The position numbers and the translations under genes are program-made. The notes beneath the pieces are model-generated. The model did not search any database. It saw only the letters and a program-made list of their open reading frames with translations, and was not told the origin of the DNA. Shown piece by piece: positions 57,321 to 64,000 of a stretch of DNA of 64,000 nucleotides. Source of the stretch: Lysinibacillus macroides (GTDB lineage: Bacteria > Bacillota > Bacilli > Bacillales_A > Planococcaceae); NCBI RefSeq assembly GCF_001281525.1, contig NZ_LGCI01000010.1, positions 734,869 to 798,868 on the forward strand. The letters are read 5' to 3'. How positions within the stretch are numbered: position 1 is the first letter of the stretch; each line of letters opens with the position of its first letter.

Positions 57321-57360
57321 AGAGGGTCTCTCAAATGCTTTTGAGAACACCCTCTTTTTT
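57321..57360 (+). terminator. Terminator of yslB
   Basis: AGAGGGT with TCTCAAA pairs with TTTGAGA and ACCCTCT around a short loop, followed by six T. Confidence 0.88.
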
Positions 57361-57415
57361 CTTGCAAGTTATTTTGGATCGTGCCTAGCACATAAAAATA
57401 CGGTTTCTACTATTA

Positions 57416-58642
57416 TTATATGTGAATCGCTTGTTCTAAATTAAATTCATTATGCAATGCATTTGCTGCCTGAATCATATCATCCTGTGGTACAACAACC
57501 GATACTTTGATTTCAGATGTGCTAACCATTTTGACAGGGATATTTTCACGACGTAAGCGATCAAACATCCGAGCAGCCACGCCAGGATTAGAGGCCATGC
57601 CTGAACCAATGATGGACACTTTAGCTAGTCCAATTTCAAAATCTGCAAAGCTAAAGCCTAGTGATAATTTGCTATCCTCTAAAACACGTAATGCTTCCGC
57701 AAACTCCTCTTTTAAAATGGAAAAGGACACAGTCGGTTTTAACCCATCGATAATGGCTTGTACAATAATATCCACATTGATACGATTTTCTGCAAGCACT
57801 GTAAATATATCCGCCAATGAAGCGTCAGAATAGGCATCATACCCAACTGTTAAACGAATAATATCGGATTCAAAGGCTACACCTCGTACAACTAAGTTTT
57901 TCTCCATCTCCACTTCCTCCTTCAATAAAGTACCAACTGATTCTCCTCTGCTAGCGCGTATAATCACCGGCATTTGAAATTTCTTGGCTAACTCCACAGC
58001 ACGTGGATGAATAATATGTGACCCTAAATTGGCTAGCTCCAGCATTTCATCATAGGAAATTTCCTGCAGCTGTTGAGCCTTTGTCACATAACGAGGGTCT
58101 GCTGTATAAACACCATCAACATTGGTATAAATATCAACACGTTCTGCATCCAATGCTACAGCCAGCGCAACAGCGGCTGTTTCAGCGCCTCCCTTACCAA
58201 GCGTTGTTACATTATCCATATCGTCAATGCCCTGTTCTCCAGCCACGACTACAATATCACCCTGTGTAAAATGTTCCTCAATGCGGCTAGCATCCAAATA
58301 GTCAATACGTGCATGACTATACATACTATCTGTATGAATACCTGCTTGCCATCCCGTTAATGCCACCGCTCTATATCCAGCTTCCTGTAGTGCAATAGCC
58401 AATAAGGCACTTGATTGCTGTGAGCATGTTGACATAAGTACAGCCAGCTCTCGCTTTGATACTTCATCTGTTAAATGCTGAACCATTCTTTTCATCTCAT
58501 TTGCAGATTGTCCCATACCAGCAACTACTACTACCACATCTAGCCCTCTATCCTTTTCTGCAATAGCCTTTTTAGCCATTTCTTGAATTTGTTCAGTGGA
58601 GGCTAAAACAGCCCCTCCAAATTTCATAACAATTCTAGCCAT
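57416..58642 (-). CDS. lysC: Aspartokinase, lysine-type (LysC)
   Basis: A 408-aa enzyme catalysing the first step from aspartate to lysine, diaminopimelate, threonine and methionine. The kinase core has VMKFGGAVLAS, TLGKGGAETAAVALA and VYTADPRYV, and two ACT domains follow for feedback control (SIIGSGMASNPGVAARMFD). AGAGGAG lies eight bases before the ATG. The 5' leader carries a lysine riboswitch, which identifies this isoenzyme as the lysine-responsive one. Confidence 0.96.
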   Translation of the reverse strand: MARIVMKFGGAVLASTEQIQEMAKKAIAEKDRGLDVVVVVAGMGQSANEMKRMVQHLTDEVSKRELAVLMSTCSQQSSALLAIALQEAGYRAVALTGWQAGIHTDSMYSHARIDYLDASRIEEHFTQGDIVVVAGEQGIDDMDNVTTLGKGGAETAAVALAVALDAERVDIYTNVDGVYTADPRYVTKAQQLQEISYDEMLELANLGSHIIHPRAVELAKKFQMPVIIRASRGESVGTLLKEEVEMEKNLVVRGVAFESDIIRLTVGYDAYSDASLADIFTVLAENRINVDIIVQAIIDGLKPTVSFSILKEEFAEALRVLEDSKLSLGFSFADFEIGLAKVSIIGSGMASNPGVAARMFDRLRRENIPVKMVSTSEIKVSVVVPQDDMIQAANALHNEFNLEQAIHI

Positions 58643-58673
58643 TTTTTATTCTCCTCTCTGTTCTCCAGCAAAC

Positions 58674-58922
58674 TAAAAGCAGCCTCCACATAACGTGAAA
58701 GCTGCTAGTAACATGTACAATTAAGGTAATTTGTGCATGTGTGATAGCTCTCCGAAACGTTTAGAATCGACAGTCTTACATCTCTTAAATGCAAAACCAG
58801 TACAACAATGGAAACAACAATGCTGTACTTCGGCAAGCTCCCCTTTCACACAATATCCTTGGATTTGTTCATCCTCAATCGCGTTACTTTTGAACCTTGC
58901 ACCTCTATCATCACTTTAATAG
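58674..58922 (-). promoter_or_regulatory. Lysine riboswitch (L box) with terminator, upstream of lysC
   Basis: On the minus strand the leader from 58922 to 58742 has the L-box landmarks in order: AGAGGTGC, AAAGTAAC, AAAGGGGAGCTTGCCGAAGT, a GTACAG/TTGTAC arm, GACTGTC and GGAGAGCTATC. A terminator stem follows (58679-58705, GCAGC with GCTGC) with a short T-run. When lysine binds, the terminator should form and shut off lysC. Confidence 0.92.
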
Positions 58923-58970
58923 TGAAGTATTTAATTTTGTAGCCTTTGTATCCATAACCTTAGCATATGT

Positions 58971-60785
58971 TTATTCCGTTGACAATGATTGTTGCTGAAA
59001 ATAGGCATAAATATTGCTTGCTAGATTAGCTGGCATCCCAGCCTCCTGTAAGGCAAGCTCACTGGCCTCCCGTATTTTTTTCACTGAACCAAAATGCTTT
59101 AACAGTTGTTGCTTCCGTTTTGGGCCTACACCCTCAATATGGTCAAGCACAGATTGAATAGCATGCTTCTCATGCTGTTGGCGCAGGAAAGTAATGGCAA
59201 AGCGATGCACCTCATCTTGAATACGCTGTAGCAAGTAAAAGCCATCGCTTGTACGCTTTAAGGCAATCACTTCTGGTGGATCGCCAAACAAGAGCTGTGA
59301 TGTATTATGCTTATCATCCTTTGCTAAACCTGCAATTGGTATAACAAGCCCAAGCTCATCCTCTAATACTTCACGAGCCACTTCCATTTGCCCCTTCCCA
59401 CCATCAATTAACACTAAATCTGGGAGCGGCAAGCCTTCCTTTAAAACACGTGTATAGCGACGACGTATTACCTCCTGCATTGCACCATAATCATCATGCT
59501 TGGCAGCTGTACGTGTTTTGTATTTACGATATTCCTTTTTAGCAGGCTTACCATCGACAAACACCACCATTGCAGAAACTGCATCGGTTCCATGCATATG
59601 GCTATTATCAAAGGCTTCAATCCGCAATGGCACAGAGATACCCATTGCTTCCCCAAGTGCCTCACAAGCACCAATTGTTCGTTCCTCCTGCCGTTCAATC
59701 AGTTGGAATTTTGCTGCTACTGCAATTTCAGCATTTTTGGTTGCAAGCTCAACAAGCTCCTTTTTTTGCCCGCGCTTTGGCGATAATACTTTGATCGCTA
59801 ATAATTCTGTTAAAATAGCTGCATCAATCGCCTGTGGAATAAAAATTTCCTTTGGCTTAATATGCTCTGGCTTTTCATAAAAGCGTCCCACAAATGTTAA
59901 AAACTCTTCCTCTGCCTCTCGATAGATTGGGAAAATCGAAACATCACGTTCAATAAGCTTTCCTTGTCGCACAAAGAACACCTGAACACACATCCAGCCT
60001 TTCTCAACCGCGTAGCCAAAGATATCACGATTTGTTGTATCATTTGACACAATTTTTTGTTTTTGCATCACCGTTTCAATATGTGCTATTTGATCTCGGA
60101 ACTCCTTTGCCCGTTCAAACTCTAAATTTTCAGCAGCCGTAAGCATTTTCGCTTCAAGCTCCTTTTTAACTGGCTCAACACCGCCATTTAAAAATTTCGT
60201 TATATCCTCAATCATCTCTTGGTACACTTGCTGCTCAATATCCTTAACACATGGTGCTAAACATTGGTTCATATGATAATATAAGCAAACTTTAGAAGGT
60301 AATTGCACACATTTTCGTAATGGATACAAGCGATCCAATAGCTTTTTCGTTTCATTTGCTGCATATGCATTGGGATAGGGACCAAAATATTTTGCCTTAT
60401 CTTTTTTTACCTTACGCGTTGTTAGTAGACGAGGATATTTTTCATTAGTAATTTTTAAATAGGGATAGGTTTTATCATCTGTTAGCATCACATTGTACTT
60501 AGGGTCATGTAATTTAATAAGATTCAGCTCTAAAATAAGTGCTTCAATATTTGAAGATGTCACAATATACTCAAAATCTTCAATTTCGCCAACAAGCCTT
60601 TGTGTTTTTCCCTCATGTGTGCCTGTAAAATAAGAGCGCACACGATTTTTTAATATTTTCGCTTTCCCAACATAAATAATCGTTCCCTGCCGATCCTTCA
60701 TCAAATAGCAGCCAGGCTGATCTGGTAAAATCTCAAGCTTACGTTTTATTAAATCATTCAATTGCCTGCCCCCCCCTCTATTCAT
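58971..60785 (-). CDS. uvrC: UvrABC excinuclease subunit C
   Basis: A 604-aa nuclease that makes both incisions in nucleotide excision repair. Domains in order: GIY-YIG ([19 protein letters not shown]), the UvrB-binding segment ([17 protein letters not shown], near 215), the RNase-H-like 3' part ([26 protein letters not shown]) and C-terminal helix-hairpin-helix ([21 protein letters not shown]). AAAGGA with six-base spacing supports the ATG at 60785; a TTG at 60761 would match the usual family start more closely. Confidence 0.96.
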   Translation of the reverse strand: MNRGGGRQLNDLIKRKLEILPDQPGCYLMKDRQGTIIYVGKAKILKNRVRSYFTGTHEGKTQRLVGEIEDFEYIVTSSNIEALILELNLIKLHDPKYNVMLTDDKTYPYLKITNEKYPRLLTTRKVKKDKAKYFGPYPNAYAANETKKLLDRLYPLRKCVQLPSKVCLYYHMNQCLAPCVKDIEQQVYQEMIEDITKFLNGGVEPVKKELEAKMLTAAENLEFERAKEFRDQIAHIETVMQKQKIVSNDTTNRDIFGYAVEKGWMCVQVFFVRQGKLIERDVSIFPIYREAEEEFLTFVGRFYEKPEHIKPKEIFIPQAIDAAILTELLAIKVLSPKRGQKKELVELATKNAEIAVAAKFQLIERQEERTIGACEALGEAMGISVPLRIEAFDNSHMHGTDAVSAMVVFVDGKPAKKEYRKYKTRTAAKHDDYGAMQEVIRRRYTRVLKEGLPLPDLVLIDGGKGQMEVAREVLEDELGLVIPIAGLAKDDKHNTSQLLFGDPPEVIALKRTSDGFYLLQRIQDEVHRFAITFLRQQHEKHAIQSVLDHIEGVGPKRKQQLLKHFGSVKKIREASELALQEAGMPANLASNIYAYFQQQSLSTE

Positions 60786-60896
60786 AAAATGTCCTTTCTA
60801 AATAGACATATTTTCGCCATACCGAAGTCAATTTTCATTAGGAGTGACTCCACTTTACTTTCATCAATCTGTTTGTTGTTTACCTGTATTATAACG

Positions 60897-60930
60897 AAAA
60901 AAAGCCGAACACATCTATAGATGGTTCGAC
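60897..60930 (-). terminator. Terminator of trxA
   Basis: GCCGAAC (60904-60910) pairs with GTTCGAC (60924-60930, one G-T); the loop contains a smaller palindrome ATCTATAGAT. Seven T follow on the minus strand. Confidence 0.85.
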
Positions 60931-60948
60931 TTTTGTGAACTTCATTTA

Positions 60949-61260
60949 TTACGCATGTTTTGCGATAAATGCTTCTAAAGCTTCTTTTGGTTGGAAGCCT
61001 ACAGTTTTATCAACTAATTCACCATCTTTAAATAATAGTAAAGATGGGATCGACATGATTTGATACTGTGCTGCTGTTCCTTGGTTGTTGTCTACATCAA
61101 CTTTTACAATTTTAGCGGCACTTCCTTCAGCATCCATTTCTTCAAGAACCGGCCCAATCATTTTACATGGTCCACACCAAGCAGCCCAAAAGTCTACTAA
61201 CACTAAACCTTCTTTAATATCATCTTGGAACGTAGCGTCCGTTGCGTGTACAATTGCCAT
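60949..61260 (-). CDS. trxA: Thioredoxin
   Basis: A 103-aa redox protein with the active site WCGPC at 28-32 and the cis-proline in SIPSLLLF. It reduces protein disulfides using thioredoxin reductase. AGGAGG precedes the ATG; it has its own terminator and lies between uvrC and etfA as in Bacillus. Confidence 0.97.
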   Translation of the reverse strand: MAIVHATDATFQDDIKEGLVLVDFWAAWCGPCKMIGPVLEEMDAEGSAAKIVKVDVDNNQGTAAQYQIMSIPSLLLFKDGELVDKTVGFQPKEALEAFIAKHA

Positions 61261-61393
61261 TTGAAATCCTCCTTAAACTTACTATGTTTGTAGTATAGCA
61301 TGGATAAATTCACTTGAGCGAACAATCTGCCTAGAATGTATTTTTTCCCCTTTTACAGTTTTTTTGTCGTGATGTGTCAACTTTTAATAGCCA

Positions 61394-61424
61394 TAAAAAA
61401 AGCTGAGGAATTAACTTCCCCAGC
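61394..61424 (-). terminator. Terminator of the etf operon
   Basis: GCTGAGGAA and TTCCCCAGC (61402-61424, one internal mismatch) form a stem-loop followed by seven T on the minus strand, just after the etfA stop. Confidence 0.85.
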
Positions 61425-61432
61425 CTCTAACA

Positions 61433-62410
61433 TTATGCATTTACTTTTAATGCTTTAAACTCTTCGATTAACAGTGGAACAACTTCAAATAAATCGCCTA
61501 CAATACCATAGTCAGCTACTTTGAAAATGTTCGCCTCTGGGTCTTTATTAATGGCAACAATCACTTTAGAGTTAGACATACCAGCTAAATGCTGAATTGC
61601 TCCAGAAATACCTGCTGCAATATAAAGATCAGGTGTTACAACCTTACCTGTTTGGCCGATTTGTAGTGAATAGTCGCAATACTCAGCATCACATGCACCA
61701 CGTGAGGCTCCAACTGCACCACCAAGTAAATCTGCAAGCTCTTTTAATGGTTCAAAGCCTTCCTCAGATTTCACGCCACGACCGCCAGCAACCACTACTT
61801 TCGCTTCTGATAAATCTACGCCTTCTGAAGATTTACGAACAACCTCTTTAATAATTGTGCGTAAATTTGTAATATCTACAGTGACAGCAGATACATCACC
61901 TGTTTTACCTTCCTCTTTTTCAAGTGCTGTAATATTATTTGGACGAATGGATGCTAAAATAACACCATCTTTTACTTTCACTTTTTCAAAGGCTTTACCA
62001 GAGTAAATTGGGCGAATAAAGACAATATCATCGCCCACACCTTCAATAGCTGTCACATCAGATACAAGACCTGCTTGTAATTTACTTGCAATTTTTGGTG
62101 ATAAATCTTTACCATTTGCTGTATGGCCAAAGACAATTCCCTCAGGTTTTTCTTGCTCAATGATAGCTAACAATGCTTGACTATAGCCATCGGATGTATA
62201 TTGTTTTAAATGAGGGTGCTCCACTGTAACAACACGATCTGCACCATATTCAAATAAAGGACCTGTTAAACCTGCTACAGCATCCCCTAGTAGGACTCCT
62301 ATAACTTCTCCACCATCAGCGATTTGCTTTGCAGCTGCAATGGCTTCAAATGAAACATTACGTAAGCTTCCTTCTCGAACTTCACTTAATACTAATACTT
62401 TTTTTGACAT
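61433..62410 (-). CDS. etfA: Electron transfer flavoprotein alpha subunit
   Basis: A 325-aa FAD-binding subunit. The C-terminal FAD domain is clear: VVVAGGRGVKS, GASRGACDAEYC, QIGQTGKVVTPDLYIAAGISGAIQHLAGM and NKDPEANIFKVADYGIVGD. With EtfB it carries electrons from acyl-CoA dehydrogenases to the quinone pool. It follows etfB by 50 bases. Confidence 0.97.
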   Translation of the reverse strand: MSKKVLVLSEVREGSLRNVSFEAIAAAKQIADGGEVIGVLLGDAVAGLTGPLFEYGADRVVTVEHPHLKQYTSDGYSQALLAIIEQEKPEGIVFGHTANGKDLSPKIASKLQAGLVSDVTAIEGVGDDIVFIRPIYSGKAFEKVKVKDGVILASIRPNNITALEKEEGKTGDVSAVTVDITNLRTIIKEVVRKSSEGVDLSEAKVVVAGGRGVKSEEGFEPLKELADLLGGAVGASRGACDAEYCDYSLQIGQTGKVVTPDLYIAAGISGAIQHLAGMSNSKVIVAINKDPEANIFKVADYGIVGDLFEVVPLLIEEFKALKVNA

Positions 62411-62460
62411 AGCATATTCCCTCCGTTACCCTTTAAGATTCGATTGATATCATCAATTCA

Positions 62461-63234
62461 TTACACGACTTTTGCTTCTGTATGAAGTAGATTCACTAGT
62501 TCTTTCACTTGTGCAGAAAGATCACCTTCAAGAATGCGTCCTGCTGCCTTTTGCGCTGGTAGGAAGATGTCTACTGTTTCAATCTTCACTTCTACATCAT
62601 CTTCATCGATATCTAAATCATCTAACTCAAGCTCTGCAAGCGGTTTCTTTTTCGCTTTCATAATGCCTGGTAGAGATGGATAACGCGGCTCATTTAAACC
62701 TTGCTGAGCTGTTACTAAAAGTGGTAGAGATGTTTCAATTACCTCTGAATCTCCTTCAATATCACGTACAATTTTCGCAGTTGTACCATCAATTTCAAGA
62801 TTTGTGATTGTTGTCACATAGTTAATGTCTAATAAGTCGGCAACACGTGGGCCAACTTGACCAGAACCACCATCAATTGCAACATTTCCTGTTAAAATTA
62901 AATCAGCATCTTTATCTTTTAAGTATTCTGCTAGAAGATAAGCAGCTGCGTTTTGATCTAATTCATCTAAATCATCTTCTGTATTAATCAATACAGCTTC
63001 ATCTGCTCCCATAGCAAGTGCTGTACGCAGTTGCTTTTCTGCATCCTCACCGCCAATTGTCACAACCGTTACTTTACCACCCGCAGCGTCGCGTACTTGG
63101 ATTGCTTCTTCGATGGCATATTCATCGTAAGGGTTGATAATGAATTCTGCCCCATCCTCTTGGATTTGACCACCTGACACAACGATTTTCTCTTCTGTAT
63201 CAAACGTACGTTTAATTAATGCAAAAATATTCAT
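62461..63234 (-). CDS. etfB: Electron transfer flavoprotein beta subunit
   Basis: A 257-aa partner of EtfA with the AMP-binding fold: NPYDEYAIEEAIQVRD, VTIGGEDAEKQLRTALAMGADEAVLI and GNVAIDGGSGQVGPRVAD, then LPSLPGIMKAKKKP. Position between a fatty-acid enoyl-CoA hydratase gene and etfA ties it to beta-oxidation. Confidence 0.97.
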   Translation of the reverse strand: MNIFALIKRTFDTEEKIVVSGGQIQEDGAEFIINPYDEYAIEEAIQVRDAAGGKVTVVTIGGEDAEKQLRTALAMGADEAVLINTEDDLDELDQNAAAYLLAEYLKDKDADLILTGNVAIDGGSGQVGPRVADLLDINYVTTITNLEIDGTTAKIVRDIEGDSEVIETSLPLLVTAQQGLNEPRYPSLPGIMKAKKKPLAELELDDLDIDEDDVEVKIETVDIFLPAQKAAGRILEGDLSAQVKELVNLLHTEAKVV

Positions 63235-63344
63235 ATATCCATACCTCCTGGAACATTTTATAATTCTAAGTAAATTTATAAATATTATATATTATTAGCG
63301 TTAATAACATTGACCACATACTTAAACTATCGATATGTGGAAAA

Positions 63345-64000
63345 TTATTTACCCGTAAACACTGGCTCCCGCTTCTCAATAAATGCTTGAATGCCCTCTT
63401 TGGCATCCTCTGTCACAAATACTGTGCCGAACGATTTCGCCTCTGCTTCAATTCCTTCATAAAATGATGCATGCTTTGCGTATTGCAACGTTTGAATGGC
63501 TGCTTTAAGTGCTACTGGGCTTTTCTTGGCAATTTTCTTAGCAATCTTTAATGTTTCATCTAGTAATGCCTCATCTGCAAAAGCACGATTCGCTAAGCCC
63601 CACTGCACAGCCTCAGTTCCAGAAATTGGTTCACTTGTAAACATCATTTCAGCTGCCTTTGCTACACCAACATAACGTGGTAAGCGTTGTGTGCCGCCAA
63701 AACCAGGAATAAGCCCTAATTGTAGTTCAGGTAAACCGAGTTTCGCTGATTCTGTCACAAAGCGCATATGACAGCTCATTGCTAATTCTAGCCCACCGCC
63801 TAGTGCTGCACCATGAATAGCGGCAATGACAGGCTTAGAGAATGATTCAACACGCTCGAATACTTGCTGACCATTGCTTGCTAGCTTTGTAAATTCTTCT
63901 CCAGAATTCACCTCAGTAAATTCTTTGATATCTGCACCAGCAGAGAAGAAACGGCCTTCACCATGAAGTACAAGAACTCTTACAGCGTCATCATTTTCTA
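63345..64000 (-). CDS. Enoyl-CoA hydratase/isomerase (5' end outside window)
   Basis: The frame is open to the right edge and lacks its start. Visible are [21 protein letters not shown] (oxyanion-hole region), [18 protein letters not shown] with the second oxyanion glycine, [22 protein letters not shown] with the catalytic glutamate, and [15 protein letters not shown]. It hydrates trans-2-enoyl-CoA in beta-oxidation. It lies upstream of etfBA, the FadB position of the Bacillus fatty acid operon. Confidence 0.94.
   Translation of the reverse strand, partial: ENDDAVRVLVLHGEGRFFSAGADIKEFTEVNSGEEFTKLASNGQQVFERVESFSKPVIAAIHGAALGGGLELAMSCHMRFVTESAKLGLPELQLGLIPGFGGTQRLPRYVGVAKAAEMMFTSEPISGTEAVQWGLANRAFADEALLDETLKIAKKIAKKSPVALKAAIQTLQYAKHASFYEGIEAEAKSFGTVFVTEDAKEGIQAFIEKREPVFTGK

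Noticed and set aside
58731-58919. 62-codon plus-strand ORF upstream of lysC
   Set aside because: It is antisense to the lysine riboswitch, whose conserved structure explains the sequence.

Overview
The window is from a low-GC, Gram-positive, endospore-forming Bacillales chromosome. The right-hand third keeps a gene order familiar from Bacillus (yfcE/ysnB - rdgB - rph - racE - ysmB - gerE - ysmA - sdhBAC - yslB - lysC - uvrC - trxA - etfA - etfB - enoyl-CoA hydratase). Protein style and base composition fit Lysinibacillus or a close Planococcaceae/Caryophanaceae relative; the genus is an inference, not something read from a marker gene.

Layout. (1) 1-1371: 3' end missing from an exported M28 aminopeptidase, followed by a very small membrane peptide gene. 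(2) 2228-24784, minus strand: a tightly coupled ten-gene operon for an aryl-capped, cysteine-derived nonribosomal peptide, most likely a phenolate-thiazoline siderophore of the pyochelin/yersiniabactin type. It has isochorismate synthase, Sfp-type PPTase, type II thioesterase, a thiazolinyl-imide-reductase/methyltransferase fusion, a 2970-aa NRPS (ArCP-Cy-A-PCP-Cy-A-PCP), an aryl-AMP ligase, an O-methyltransferase, a saccharopine-dehydrogenase-like protein, a second NRPS (docking-Cy-A-PCP-TE) and a VOC protein. (3) 24785-25067: divergent control region with two Fur-box-like sites. (4) 25068-30412, plus strand: transport genes, comprising a decayed ECF-type section and two YbtP/YbtQ-like ABC half-transporters. 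(5) 30440-34185: tRNA-Arg(TCT), an SDR dehydrogenase, DUF2071 and DUF2639 proteins and SelO. (6) 34325-40176: a CRISPR array of 88 repeats with a type I-C-like repeat, read from the minus strand, with no cas gene in the window. (7) 40556-43681: a five-gene minus-strand operon of unknown function (glycine-zipper membrane proteins, a possible nuclease-like segment, a short YkgJ protein) sitting where cas genes would normally lie. (8) 43934-48754: two paralogous WYL regulators with a shared upstream motif, an intact IS3-family element between them, a lipoprotein and a small membrane protein. (9) 48977-64000: conserved housekeeping genes, including a lysine riboswitch ahead of lysC.

How it fits together. 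Low iron should release Fur from the divergent promoter region and switch on both the biosynthetic operon and the uptake genes. The NRPS line would load an aryl acid, add three cysteines and cyclise each one, with reduction and methylation in trans, before release by a thioesterase with an unusual cysteine nucleophile. The CRISPR array plus the adjacent WYL-associated operon looks like a defence-type accessory region inserted next to the conserved core. The best candidate for an undescribed system is the 40556-43681 operon (possibly with WYL gene 43934-44902); its function is not established by the sequence.
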